Assembly: GCF_025698545.1 (NCBI RefSeq)
Contig: NC_068569.1
Span: 25,048,001-25,112,000 of the forward strand
Reading direction: 5' to 3'
Length of the DNA stretch: 64,000 nt
Source: Gossypium raimondii
Lineage: Eukaryota > Streptophyta > Magnoliopsida > Malvales > Malvaceae
Every line of letters begins with the position of its first letter. The first letter of the stretch is position 1. Below, in pieces: positions 11,901 through 25,069 of this stretch. Position numbers and translations under genes: made by a program. The notes beneath the pieces were generated by a model, which saw nothing but the letters and a program-made list of their open reading frames with translations, was not told the DNA's origin and made no database searches.

Positions 11901-14232
11901 TTTATCATCAGGGCAATGATTCTTATATGGTCATCTTGATTTTGATCATTGAGCATGGCCATCTTAATCATAATTAGCTACTGGATATTGTGAATACATT
12001 TTGATGTTTATGATTATATACAAGGGAAAAAGCTAAAATTGATCCTTCAGCTAAGTGTATTATTTTCAAATCTAGTCCCATAACCCTGAGCTTTTACAAT
12101 CAAAGTATTCGAACTCTTGATAAGGGACCAATTTACTCCATTTTCTGTCACAATTATTTGAGTGCTATTTGGGTGTCTGAAACAAATGTTAAATAATTCA
12201 ATTGCAACTGTAGTCAACCTAAAGCCTAAATCTTGATCCAAGTCTAACCTAAAGATTATAAGCTCAAATCTTATGTTCTTGAGAAAAGAAAATCTTGAGT
12301 GCCAATCTCTATTGCTACATTTTCCTTGTACTGCCTTTTTTCTCTCAATGTGGTCTAATTTTCCATCCTCAAGATTAGTGACTGTTCACCTGCTCTGATG
12401 CTGAAATTGAGTTTAATTGTTATATTTGTTGAGAAACTGAAACATTTTCAGAGCAGCAGTGACTGAGGTTAAGTAGAGGGTAGAAATTAAGGGAAGTGCG
12501 CTGAGGAGAGAAGGACCATAAACATAAGTTTGAAAGGAGGAAAATAAAGTAAAAAAGAAGAAGTGCCGTTATCACTTGAGAAGTGATATATGTTGGTGCC
12601 AAAAAAGAGGAAATGAAAAGACTGAGGTGAAATAATGGACTATTATCATGCTAGAGCTTAATGCGTTATGGTTTTGGGTAGCAATGTAAGTGAACTGATG
12701 CATTTTCTTGACAGGTCATAAATAGTCTTAGTTTTGGGTTTTTCTTGTTTATTTATTCAACTAAACAAATGAGTTCAAATATATCTTTTCAGAATGAGTT
12801 TTTAGTTGAGTTGGAGCTTCAAACATGGGTGAGCTTCACTGGTATACATTCTTGAATAGACATGTTCTTAACATGTTTAGCTGCTAGTTTTTTAGTGTTT
12901 AATCATTCAAATTAATATTGTTGAGCCTTGTTGAGAACTTATTTAAAAAGATTACAGTATACATGACAGTATTAGGTTTTTCTTTTTTGGCTATCGATTC
13001 CCCTGCTTTTCAGACTTGGTAATTGGGTATGAGTGTCAGACATGGATGTGTCCTTCATGGTTACAATCAATTTTTTTCCCCTAAGTTTATTCATGTATAG
13101 GGAGGGTTATATCTCCATACCCGTGTTCGAATATTTGTTGAAAACGTGTTTTGGACACAAGTACTTCAAGAAAAGGATGAGGCCTAACAACATAGGATGC
13201 TCTAGTTCCCACTCTTAGGGTGGTGTTGAATTTGGAAAATCATAGAATTGACTGTTATATGCCAGATTATTCATGGATATATGTCAAATGCAACCTAGTA
13301 CTTAAACTTGGAATTTTTATAAACTGTTTACCGTTATCAATCAAGCATACTTCATTATTTGATGACAAAGGTAATTTTATTGATCTTAGAACTTTACATG
13401 GTAAAATTAGATTGTCTTCAAACAAATCTATTTAAAGTTTACCACTTTATCTAGTTATTGAAGAACACCTAATGCTTTTGGTACTGAAACATCAAAAGCA
13501 ATTTAACCCTATTATCTTTTCCTGATAGAAAAAAAGAAGCAATCCTATAAGTCAGTATAGATCTTATCATGCATCTTTCTAATTCTTTAAAGTGTATTAA
13601 CCCTTTCTTTAACTCTTATTCTATACCGGATCTGTCACTAAGTGTCAGAAAATGGAACTGAGCTCGATAATTAAAGAAAGAGCAGGAAAGTGTTTGCATG
13701 CAAACTTTAATCACTCTTTCTTGAATTCACTATCCCTACATCTTTTGATCCCATACAATTGTTTCTAAAAGCGATACAATTATTCATCCAGGAAGAAATA
13801 TAATTGTTGCATTTTGGTGGTTATTCCTTTATGTCTCAACATGGTTATTTCTTGCATTTTAAAAGCAAAATTGCAGATTAGCTGACGTGCTACATTTTGT
13901 TGATATGCTAGGTTATTGGTATTGAAAGCCTTAATAATGAGGATCAGGGGTCTCAAATCTCACAATTCCTTGAAGGGTATAGACAAGGAAGGACAGAAAA
14001 GAAAACAGTCAAAGCTCCATTATTTATGGGCTTCTTCAACTCAGTAGTTGGCATTGTAGCTTTCTTTATAATTTTCATTGTCGTTGCGATGATGATATTG
14101 ATGGTTGTACTACTAATCATTATTAGTAAAGACAATGAACCTGTCAGGGTTGGCAGTCGTGAAGAGGTTGATCGTGCTGACAACTCCGAGGCCGAAAGCA
14201 GTCAGCATGGACCTGGGAAGAAAGAAGATTAA
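8931..14232 (+). CDS. PDIL5-2: protein disulfide isomerase PDIL5-2-like, membrane-anchored
   Basis: Five exons, 8931-9185, 9379-9482, 9849-10219, 11493-11800 and 13912-14232, join in frame through GT-AG introns into 452 residues. The enzyme forms, breaks and rearranges disulfide bonds in ER client proteins. Order: hydrophobic signal/anchor (about 21-36), one thioredoxin domain with the active site YAPWCRHCK (Cys76 and Cys79), redox-inactive thioredoxin-like middle regions, a transmembrane segment (about 389-418) and a short acidic cytosolic tail ending KKED. That ending fits the KKxx dilysine ER-retrieval signal instead of a luminal KDEL, which suits a type I ER membrane protein. An in-frame ATG at codon 21 (8991) would give a more ordinary signal peptide, so the first 20 basic residues may be untranslated. 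Length and layout match plant PDIL5-2 (about 440 aa). It converges on the RMR gene. Confidence 0.92.
9186..13911 (+). other. introns of PDIL5-2-like gene
   Basis: Intron 1 is 9186-9378, intron 2 is 9483-9848, intron 3 is 10220-11492 and intron 4 is 11801-13911; all have GT and AG ends. Introns 3 and 4 are long (1.3 and 2.1 kb). Intron 4 has a MITE-like AT-rich patch near 12030-12240. No other gene is seen in them. Confidence 0.8.
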
Positions 14233-15832
14233 ATCAAGGTATAGTAAGAAAAGGATTTTAAAAATGACGTAGGCAATAGAGTTGCAGAGAGGGAGACAAA
14301 TATGTTACCAATGCTCTGTTAAAATCAATGATATGCTCACTGCAAGGCGCCTTGTTTCAAGAAATCAAGCATTCAAGGGCAAGTAATATAGATAGTTTGG
14401 TTCATCATGATTCCTTTTTCTTTCCTTTAAACACTTTTTTCCCTTGATTTTCATTGCTCTGCAATTTTTATTCAGTATTTTTTTTTGGGGGGGGGGGTGA
14501 GGGATAAGTTCTTAGCGTTTTCATTATCAAAGAAAGCAGTTAGACTGCTAAAATCAAGTAGTTTCAGAAGAATATGTATAGAGTCTGCCATTCTCATTCT
14601 TTAATCCTTGATAAATGAATGCACAAAAACCATTGCTTTAGGATAATCAAATAGTATATCGGTGGATATGTTAATTTTGTCTTGGTATTGGTATATGGTG
14701 CTAATAATATGTTTTTGCATTATCATTTTGATTTTTTTTCCCCAAATTTTCATGTATATAGGTTATTTTCAATTTCTCTGGTAATATATATGGTATACAC
14801 ATACAAATATATTTTTCTTTACTGTAAACATTAGTATTCCATTATCGGGAAAAAAAACATAAGCATTCAAATTTTATATCTAGGATAAGCAAAATAAACA
14901 TAAAATATTATATATATATATGTATAGTTTTATGTAACCATTTAACATAAAACAAGTTGACAGTAGTAAGTTACAAAGATCTAAGGGCACATCTGGGGGA
15001 TATAAGGGCCGACCACAGCCTCCAACAGATTCACGAGCCATGACATTATTGTCAGTTAACAGTGAAAGCATTTTGAGTTTGTATTATTTCTTGAGTCCAT
15101 AATTTTAGTGATGTATTTATAGATTACGGACCAATATGTAAGGGTTTAATCTTTAACCCTTGTGGTATTTTTACTAACGCTAAAATAGAAGAGTTTAAAC
15201 CATTAGTTTATTTGGATAAAATAAATAAATAATAGCTTCAACCATTTCCCATTCGAAAATAAATTAAAGATTACTATATGGTTTATTGTTAATATAATTT
15301 TCAAACTTCATAAAAGACTGGCATCTACCTCTAAATCTTGATGTTAAACTAAAATGACTTAGAACTCAATTAAGTGCTAAATCCAACTAGCCCCACCCCA
15401 AATTGCTCAAAAATGTCTACTTAAAATAAACTAAACTTGGAAGTGTTGAATATGAAATAATTCAAACTCTGCGAGATATAAAAAGTAATATGATGTTTTT
15501 TTTCACTAACTACCCTATATGAGCTCTTAATAGTTAATCCTTTCTCTAATTTTTTTTTCTAAAAATCATTCTTTTTTATTTTTAGCACATGCATAGTTGC
15601 AAACATCCCAAATACCCCACTTTTTCCTCTAAATTTTTCGCAGGTATCAATAATTCACATTAAAGTTAAGATGATCTTGCAGGTTAACATTTAACAACAA
15701 TCTCTCCTTTTCTATTCTCATTTTCTTCTTCACCAACAAAGCAAGGCATGCAGCGATTTCCAAGTGTAAAAAATGATGCTAATATAAAGACTAAAATTAG
15801 AGAAGCTTAAATGCGATACACACATGAAAAAG

Positions 15833-15867
<35 letters not shown>

Positions 15868-16194
15868 TAATATAAACATGACTAACCATAAGCATCTACT
15901 TAAGTAATACATAACTATATTCACAAGACTGATAAAACAATGTTCACAATCCTCTTCTCAAATCACTCACATTCTCGAAATCTCAAGTTTGAGTACCTCA
16001 ATTATGTAAAGCAAAATATCATTCGGGGAAATAAAAATCAATTTCATAAATCTTATGTTACAATGTACAAATTCAGCAAGTTAAAATCTGGATATTGAAT
16101 AACAACACAACCAATCGTATCACGAAGGATTGAATAATAATTTGCTGTAGGTCATTCCATTCTACCAAATGCAGCTCATAACTACTTTACCTCA
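14233..16194. other. convergent intergenic region
   Basis: This holds the 3' ends of two convergent genes. It contains an 11-G homopolymer (14487-14497) and an AT dinucleotide run (15834-15863). No further gene is supported. Confidence 0.6.
15834..15863. repeat. AT dinucleotide microsatellite
   Basis: About 15 AT units without interruption. Confidence 0.9.
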
Positions 16195-19100
16195 TTAACA
16201 TTCTGGAAGGGATTGAGCAGATGCAAAAGGTGAAAAACTAGCAGCTGACTTGCTACAATGCAATGGATACAGCTGGCGACTGGAAGATCGGACTAAACTT
16301 GGTGACGCGTTGCTTGGGCTTGGAAAATATTGGGACATGTATCTTGCATTAAGTGGAGAAATGGATGGGTAATTCAATGAGGCAGGTGAAGCCAAATGAG
16401 AAGAAACATTTCTGAGGTCTACTGAGCTTCGGCTATAGCTCATGGAAGGAGAATGACGGTAGGACCTAACTGATGGCTGAATAGATGGAACACTGGCAAG
16501 AGAATGAGCGTGAGAAGCCGGTGGAGATGTCCATGCCGCTGTGTCAATTTGTATGGATGATGATGATGCTATCCGAGATCTAGCACATGATAGCACAGAG
16601 GACACTGAGCTTGGGCTGGTTGAAAGCAATGGTGTACTTTCTGAAGCTGGTAAATCACCTACGGTGGTTCTTGCATCTCGCTTGCAAACAGGGCAAAATG
16701 TTCTCCATGTTGTAAGCCAAGAATCAATGCAGAAGGCATGAAACTCTGTGAAAATGCCAGGAAATATTAAGACATACATGCATATTAAAAAATAATAATA
16801 AATCAAAATAAGGTAAACAAATCAAATAACTAGTTGAAGAAGCTGTACAGAAGTCATTGTGAAGGCAAGAATGATAGTAAGAGTCTACATTCACAACTCA
16901 TGTTTTGGTGTCCCAAATAAAACTGGTGAGTAATAAACAAAAAAACCATTTTAAAATTGATATTTCCTTTAAATTTTACTAAAGAAACATTAAATTGGGG
17001 GAGGGAACAATAAGGATATAATTTAAGTACTTGTAACCTCAATACAGTTTGTTTCATAAAGCAGCCCATAAAGAAATGGACATACACTACAGCATTTTCA
17101 TTAACCTTCTTAGAGAAGCAACGTTTCATATTCCTAGAAATCATAATATAAAACCAAACAACAAAAAAGTAATGCAGGATACAGAAGGGTTGGTTTTAAA
17201 CCTAAAGCAGAGTGGGAAACTGAAAGGTAAGAAGAAAGAAGTCTGAGCTTGACATGAAGATTTCATTAGAAGTCATGACCTGGCAACTGAAGGATTAATA
17301 CCTAAACCCGGGGTTAGTTAAATTCAATCCGATGAAAGCATAACAGCTGCTCGAGCTTTCATGAACTTGATACTATTAATTGGAAGAAGTTAAGACTTCT
17401 GGATATCCTGAACCCAAAGGACTTTCCGTCATAGGATAACAGGATATTCACTACTTCCAAGCACAAGGATCTAAAACTTAGCACAGTGATGCAAGAGTTG
17501 TTTAATGTTCTTTATTTATTCTGTTTTGTGCTTGTTTTTAATTTGTTTCTAAGTAGTCAAATGACTACAATTGAGGCTTAGACTTGAGATTAGTGGAGCC
17601 TTGAAAGATTGGGCTAAGCTTTAGTAATATGCTAATGACCCTAGTATGGATAACCCTAGGGATTTATATTCAATATTTGGTATTTTTTTCAGCCGTAATA
17701 TTATATTTTCTGTGTTGAGAGATTTCTAAACCTTAGAGTACTTCTTTTATCATTCCACTACTATCTCTACCTACTTCTCAACTCTGGCTATCATCTAATA
17801 CTGCACCATATAGCTCTGCGAGCTAGGTGTGATTCTATATTAATTTGATAGCAGGTAAAGATCAAGAACCCCAGATCTCTTCGGCATTGGTATTACTTCT
17901 TCTTCTTGCCCTAATAAAAAATCACATCAAAATTTTAAGATCTTCCTGACAATTCAAACAATTTTTTTATTCAAGATAACTAGAGTAGAAGTTAGTGTAG
18001 GAATTAGGATTAGTCCAACAATAAAAACAGACCGGGACTATATATTCTCAGCATTTGATCTTGCATCTTATTCTTACGAAGATTACCAAGCACTTCCTAA
18101 TTTGAAAGTTGTCCTTACAATTCAAATAAATTATCTTCAAGGAAAAGACAACAGCCAAAGAAGTCATAGACATGCTTTTGAAAATGACAGACGAATTCGA
18201 ATCTCAGACCAACAGATTTCCTAGACTAATACTAGTACCTTGAACATGATGCCACATAGTCATTCAGCAAGAAAGATCAATTAGACTAAGATGGGAAAAG
18301 AACATCTAGCAAATAGAATATTTTTAGCATAATCATCAAATAGCATATTCCCGTCTTTAAACAGAATGGAATGTGCAAGTATCTGAGGACAGCAAACATG
18401 TATTATAAGCAGGTGAGTGCATGTATGCATGTGATCTGTCATCAATGGGTAATTTAGATTTCTTTATCTGAGATTATATTTAAGACAAGCAAGTACCAAT
18501 TGATAATCAGGTTTAAACACTTGGTGGGATAACTATATATAAGAATCCATTTTCCCGTCCAGCTCTAACTTGTGTATTTTGAGACTTTTTTTAATGCAAT
18601 AAAAAAAAGTATAAAGAATCCACTAGCCACATCATCTTTAATTAATTGAGAAATATTCTTTTATATGAACAAGGGACAATCCATGATAAGAGAGTTAGAT
18701 GAAATAAATCCTTCAAGTTTAGGAGTTTATGATGAGGAAAGCTATTCCAAATTCACAAAGGAGTTCTCTGGCCAATTTGAAATGGCTCGGAAGTAATGTC
18801 CATTCCCCCCCCCCCCCAATTTCCCTTTGAGTTTTAATTTGAAAGAAATGGATAAACAAGAATTGTTAGCATCTGACACTTCTAACTTAATCAAAATAAG
18901 CACCATCCATCTCCATTTAAATTTAATATTGCCCTATAGTAAACATCAAAAAATCATTTAGCTAGAACAGAAATAAAATAGCCACCAAAAAATGTCTCAT
19001 GGAATGGTGGCCTAATCACCATGCAACATACATGCAAAAAGACTACCACATTAAAACAAATATAATTAACACAGAAAAATAGCAAGAAATGTCATCCTCG

Positions 19101-21351
19101 GTATTGTAAGAAGCTTACTGTGATGACATGGAAGAATCCTGAGCTTCTCTCCAATGGTATAATCTTCAAGACATACTGCACACGTTCTTGAAGTAGAATT
19201 ATCATCTAAGACAGCAGTGAATATCAAGCTAGGCATTGCTTTTACTAAACGCCTACTCATTCCATGAAATTCACGAACTCGAGAAGATCGAGAACGTTCA
19301 CGCCTAACGTGATATCTGCGTACAAAGAAACAAGTCGCGAGCACAGCTGACATGGCAAGTAGAGAAATAAAGGAGATGGCCATGATTGACCATGCTGAGT
19401 TTTCAAAAGTTGGGCTTAGCCATAGCTCGATATCAGGAGACCCAGTATACTTTTTGAGTATTTCACCAGAAGCTTTGGAAACAAAGACAGCGTGTATCTT
19501 TATGCCAGCAGCATTCCCTGCCACTGTAAATATATATATTACGAGGAAAAGTTAGAGGCACCATATAGAAAAGCATAAATGTTGTTCAAGGACAATAATA
19601 ATGACTCATAGAAATAAATATATGCCACAAAGGAATTACTAAAAGATAATAATAAATTTGGAACAGAAAAAAGATATGCATAAATGAACAATGGAAGCAT
19701 GTTTATAGATGTGGATGAAATAAATCTTGGTAAAGGTTTGGTCCTAATTCTCACCCTTCTTGAAAGCCTTCCATTATCCAGCAAGAAGATGCCACTATAC
19801 TATATAACATATCTTTAATGTCAGCACTCAGTTTATTTTCAATATGCTTAAGCAAACAGTATCTCCCAGACAGCTTATTCCAACATCCAAAAAGCTATTT
19901 GTTGAAGATGATTGAGCAATTACAGGTGTGACTAATTAAAGCAATTATAATTTGATTGGTGTAAGATTTTACTCAGCCAGAAGTAAATCTAAAGAAGAAA
20001 AGATATCAGCATGATGAGTTTTCATAGTAAGCTGTTTAAGGGTAATATGCACACTGCTTTAAACAATCACATAATACACAATTGAGTTTTACATGAATTA
20101 AAATGAAAATTCAAAGTTTTTCACACAAGTAATGCCTCAGAAACAAAACCAAGAGTGGAATGTTATCGTGGAGACCAGATAAATTGCAGAGTGCCAGAAG
20201 AGAAGATTTCTATCTATAATTTATGAGATAACAAAAATATGGTGTACTACTACCGACCACCAATTACACCAAACTATCATCCAACAAATACATCAAATAC
20301 GAACTTAGGAGAATGCTTATGGTCAAAATGTCTGCAAGGGTTAAACAAATGGTGAGCACTTGAACTGATGCAATCAAGACTTAGTAGAAGATAACGTCAT
20401 AAGGCAATTCAACAGGTTTCAAGAAGCCAACAGGTTACATACAATTTACAATTTATTTCTACCAGCATATTCTGTTAAAGATCTTCTAGAATCTATTGAC
20501 AACAAAAAAAAGGGTCTATTATATGCATTTAAATAGTGCTCCAATAATGATTACTGGCAGTAAATTGCTTGAATGGCCCAAGTTTCATTATAGAAAACCA
20601 AGTATACCAAAAGTAAAATATGCAATTTCAATCATTGAAAATAAAAAAGGTGATTTTAAAGAAATAGGACATTACTTGCAACCAAGAAACCATCATCATT
20701 GTCATAGACGATAGCGGCTTCAAATCCTGCCTTTTGCACTCTCCTTACTTTATCATCAAAACTGCACCCTCCTCTAATAACCAGCGCAAAGGGGGAAGTA
20801 ATATTGGAACCTTTTTCAACTTTATTACTCAAATCCGAACAGGCATCAAGAGGATTTGCCAAATATAATATCCCACATTTTCCTGTCCCTTCAATTGCCG
20901 GAGCTGAAAAGTACCAACCAACAACAAACATCAAACAAGAAATCAATTATATTGTCAATTAAAATATGTTAATCAGACATAAATTGCTTCAATTTGTCAT
21001 TAATGTACAGTTTACATTAATAATAAATTAAATCACATATTTCTTCAAATTAAATAAGTTAAGCACAATGAACAAAAAATATATATATTCAACTTGGAGC
21101 TCTCATAACACCTAAAGATCCAATCTTTTTCTTGAATTTCCAACACTTCGTCAGGATCCAAACAGGAAAAGCTGAAAACATATCTGTAAAGAAAAAAAAA
21201 ACAAAATGAGCTTACCGAAATTAGCCTCAACATCGTCGAAAGAGAGAGTAGTGTTGTTCCCAATCAGCACCACACTAGCTGATGTCATCCAACAAACACC
21301 CAGTAAACAGAGAAACCATAACAATAATACCACAACACCATTCATCTTCAT
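16195..21351 (-). CDS. RMR: RMR-type vacuolar sorting receptor, PA-TM-RING-H2
   Basis: Four minus-strand exons, 21351-21216, 20903-20676, 19523-19119 and 16745-16195, join through GT-AG introns (all phase 1) into 439 residues. RMR proteins are type I membrane receptors that sort storage proteins to the protein storage vacuole; their RING can act as an E3 ligase. Order: signal peptide (1 to about 25), luminal protease-associated domain (about 26-160, including [10 protein letters not shown] and [21 protein letters not shown]), transmembrane helix (about 166-189), basic stop-transfer [16 protein letters not shown]2 at 236-277 (CAVC, then LPCHHKFHAFC, then CPVC; all eight ligands present) and a Ser-rich cytosolic tail of about 160 residues. 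The long tail resembles the longer RMR members rather than the short RMR1. The last intron splits the RING between HH and KFH. A start at Met3 is also possible. Confidence 0.92.
16746..21215 (-). other. introns of RMR-like gene
   Basis: Intron 1 is 20904-21215, intron 2 is 19524-20675 and intron 3 is 16746-19118 (2.4 kb). Intron 3 has a 13-C homopolymer at 18805-18817. No other gene or transposon with clear ends was seen inside them. Confidence 0.75.
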
Positions 21352-21932
21352 CCAAAAATTATTTTTTTTAAATCCAAAAATAATCCTAAATCTCAGTCGA
21401 AAGAAAGAGATATGTTTCTGTTGGGGTTTGAGAAGGAAATGGATACATCAGCTTCCATTAGCGAAATACAATGGATAGAGAAACAGAGCAACAAAAATAG
21501 AAACCCTAATTCTGCTTCCAAAGTTTGATGATTTACAGCAATTTCCTATTGCAATAGAATTTTGTTTGTTTTTCCTTTTAGCTATTAATTCAAACAAAAT
21601 CGCAGAAACGAAATGATTTTTTATTTTTTCCTTCCGTTCCAATTTACAATCATCCGATTACATGACAGAAAAATGAGAAAGCGAGAGAGAGAGAGAGTTT
21701 TTTTTTTTGGGTACATAAAGATATTATATTTTACATTTGTTAAGAAAAGCTGGGTTTTTTTTTTTTTTTGGAGAGTAAAGCTGTGGCTGTTCAGTTTAAT
21801 CAGGGAAGTTTTAGCGTCTTTGCCCGGGAATTTAATAAAGTTTTGACCTGTTACACAGGTAAACGGTAGACATTATTATATTTAAAATAAAAACTATATA
21901 AAATTGTCATGGTTAAAGATATATTTATTATT

Positions 21933-22704
21933 GGCTTAATACCTCTCTTGGCCCCTCTATATGCTAAATCATCACTTGAGTACTTATACTATTTTTTATC
22001 AGTTTTGCCCATGTACTTTACTTTCATTTGTATAGCTTGTTACCTCAATCCAATTTTCCATTAAAAATTCTTAAATCAACTAATGACACGCTGCCATATG
22101 TCAAAAAAGAAAAAATATTTAAAATTTTAAAAAATCATTAAAATTAGAAAATTAAAAAATCATAATTTATTTGAAAATAATAAAATATTTTAGGATTTAT
22201 AAGTATGTGAAACTTCAAAACAATTTAAAATTTTCATAAAATTTTTAAAAAATTTGTTTGTTTGGAATTTAAAGGTTTTGGAAAATTTTAGAACTTTATG
22301 GTAGTTTCTGAAATTTTTAGGTTTTTCATTTTTATGAAATTTTTATATTTCTTAAAGAACTTTGAATTTTTTACTAAAAGATACCATAAAATTCTTTAAT
22401 TTTGTATAAATTTCTAAAATATTCTAAAAGCTAAAATTGTAAACAAACAAGATTTTTAAAATTTTTGAAGCTTTGCATACTAATATAATTGTCTGAGTTT
22501 TAAAATTTTATAATTGTCTGGGTTTTAAAATTTTTGGGGTTTTATTTTTTATGATTTTGAGTTAGGGTAACTGGATTACAGAACTAAAATACGGGGCCAA
22601 ACTGCTAATAAAAAAAGTACAAGAGCCAAACTGATAAATAAAATAGTATAAGTACTAAAGTGATAATTTAACTATAGTACAAAAGCCAAAAGAGATATTA
22701 AGCC
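21933..22704. mobile_element. long inverted-repeat MITE
   Basis: The ends GGCTTAATACCTCTCTTGGC and GCCAAAAGAGATATTAAGCC are inverted repeats. Similarity extends about 110 bp inward (ATCACTTGAGTACTTATACTATTTT against its complement near 22627-22665). The flanks are TTATTATT (21925-21932) and ATTATTATT (22705-22713), compatible with an 8-9-bp duplication, but AT simplicity makes this uncertain. There is no coding capacity. Confidence 0.7.
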
Positions 22705-22920
22705 ATTATTATTATTATTTTTAAAAGGATAATTATTATAATAGTTTAATCTTTCCTTTCAGAAAATTTGGGTTCCTATAAAAAGATTAAATTTAATAAA
22801 TTTTAAATATTCAAAAAGGATTCATCTTCCAACATCAGCATCGTCTGTGGGATGGTATTGTTGTGCTCCTCTCACCCTCTCTGCACCATGTTTTATTTGT
22901 TTCTGTCCATGCTTTCAGCT

Positions 22921-23100
22921 CTCAAATTTTAGATTTTATATGAGTTTTAACATGATATTTTATTTATCGTAATCTCTTTACACTTCAGGTAATTTCATTA
23001 ACCAAAACCCTTTGTATTTTTAAATTTTCATCCAATTAAGATGGCAGTTTAAAGGAGATGATGGTGTGCCTAATCCTATTGGATAGATTTATAAAATTAA
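22921..23100. repeat. diverged repeat, empty-site copy
   Basis: This segment aligns to 24411-24482 and then 25071-25190 on the same strand: shared ATATGRGTTTTAA, ATTTMTCGTAAYCTC and TTTACA..TAATTTCAYTAAC motifs, continuing into GATAATGGTSTRCCT. It lacks the 587-bp element present in the other copy, so it represents an uninterrupted version. Confidence 0.6.
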
Positions 23101-24482
23101 ACATGCACTGAACATCTTCAACCTCCGATATCAGGTGATGCAAAAATCCAAGAATTTAGCACAAATAAACCACAAGTCAGAATTTGATAAATGGGGATAA
23201 ATTTAATACGTAAATAAAGATGTTAGATTTAAATAAAACGATTGAGTAATAATAAATAAATAATAATATGATAGGATCAATCTTATAAAATCCTTGAATA
23301 ATTTGTATAAAAGAAGGCCAATGATTGAGCTTGAACCCTTGGGAGAACAACTCCTAGAAACATTGATTATCAAGCTTGATCAGGTTTGAAGCGGAAGACT
23401 TGAAAGTGTGAACAAATACTCAAAACAAAAATCACTCTTATTCTTATAATATGTTTAACGTGTACAATAAAAAAAAGAAAAACTTTCAAAATTATTCAAT
23501 GATTAATAATAGTAGTATTCATTTATTCAAAATTTTCATGTCCTTCCAAGGGCAGCAGCGGATACTACAAAGTCTATTTCAAATAGACACAAAAATGGGA
23601 AGGTTTTTTCTGGACGAAGGTGGAGGCAGCCACGGTAGTGGTGGTGGGAGAAGAGGAAGAGGAAGGTAAATTTTGAGGATCAAATTGAGATTATTTGTAA
23701 AATTTAAGGGTTATTATTTTAAAATTATGACTAAATCGATATAATATGTAAAAGTTAAGGGCTAAATTTGTTATTATATTGATTTTTTTAATTGTCACAT
23801 TACCCTCCCATCACATATTTAACGGCACTTAAAGGACTAGACTAAAAGAACAATCACAATTAGTTGGGTGACCAAATTAAAAAATTTTAATAGCTAAGTG
23901 ACCAAAAGAAAAGGACAATAATTAGGTGAACTATGGTGTAATTTATCCTAATATCATCATAGCGAGTCCCACAGTACCCTCGTTCAACGCCTGGTAAAAA
24001 TATGAGCAGACAAGTCTTGTGGAACTGGGAAGTGTTAGATATTTATGGAAAGGTGAGAGATGTTTCATTTCTTTCAAGCATCTCAACCACGTAAAATCTG
24101 AGGACATGACAAAACGGAGATGTTTAAGGATAACTGTACTATTATTTAGGAATAATTATTTTTTGTCTTCTAATTTTATAAATAAAAATATTTTTTTATT
24201 TTTTTAACTTTGAACTTATATTACTTATTAAATCACTCTAAAATAAATAAATAAAGTTAAATTTTTGTTAATTTTACTAAAGTGGCCATTTACATGGATT
24301 ATCATGTGTATGCCACATAAATAATTAACTAAATTTTAAAAATAAAATATTAAAAAACATTTTTTATAATTTTCATACTTTTATCTTTTAAAACCAGTTA
24401 GATTTTTTTTTGAAATTTTAAAATTTTACCTTTTGTATATGGGTTTTAAATATGATTTTTATTTCTCGTAACCTCTTTTACA

Positions 24483-25069
24483 CTTAGGGTCTGTTTGATT
24501 GCCAGTAAAATATTTTCCGTAAAATGATTTTTGGAAAATGTTTTACTTTTCTCAAAAATGATTTCTTGGAAAATATTTTACGGTGTTTGATTGAATCTGT
24601 GAAAAAATTTTCTCTGCTTGGCGATTTTTGAAAATATTTTTCGAAAAGTTGTTTTACATATATTAATATATATTAATAAATTTTATATTTTAAATTATTT
24701 TTACATATATTGCAATGATTTATTTATAATAATACTCAATTATTAAGCTACAATATTAATCGTTATAAATTGAAAAAACTAATTAAAAACAAGTATTGAA
24801 TAATTAAAAAACAAGTTATTGGAAAATCGATAAACAAAAGCGCTTTTCTACAGAAATGAAGGAAGGAATGAAGGAGGCGATAGAGAGGAGAGCACGGAAA
24901 ATGTCTTACGGAAATTGAAAGGGTAAGACATTTTCCCTAAAATGTAACCCATTTTCTCTTGTTTTGGAGTTCATTTTCCAAATGGAAAATGTTTTCCGCC
25001 AATCAAACGCTGGAAAAGTTGGAAATGATTTTCCGGAAAATCAATTCCGTCAATCAAACAGACCCTTAA
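24483..25069. mobile_element. MITE with 9-bp target duplication
   Basis: The terminal inverted repeats read CTTAGGGTCTGTTTGATTG and, at the other end, CAATCAAACAGACCCTTAA. They are bounded by a perfect 9-bp direct repeat TCTTTTACA (24474-24482 and 25070-25078). The interior holds inverted GGAAAATATTTTACGG / TTTTCCGTAAAA-type arms and no ORF. The ends resemble common plant AGGGTCTGTTTG elements of hAT type, but 9 bp would suit Mutator, so the class is left open. Confidence 0.82.

Larger units (their letters stand above)
21352..24473. other. intergenic, upstream of RMR-like gene
   Basis: The first 500 bp carry the RMR leader and promoter, with a GA run near 21681-21697 that could be a GAGA-type element. 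Beyond that there is AT-rich repeat DNA with an inverted-repeat element (21933-22704) and a diverged repeat (22921-23100) that recurs around 24411-25190. The short ORF at 23451-23669 encodes low-complexity Gly/Arg sequence and is not called. Confidence 0.6.

Noticed and set aside
14945..15060. Stretch with ATCTAAGGGCA that recalls 18S rRNA antisense
   Set aside because: Only about 11 bases agree with remembered rRNA; the following sequence does not, so no rRNA fragment is called.
23451..23669. Gly/Arg-rich 72-codon ORF
   Set aside because: The end is low complexity, the N-terminal part is AT-rich noise, and there is no promoter or homologous domain.
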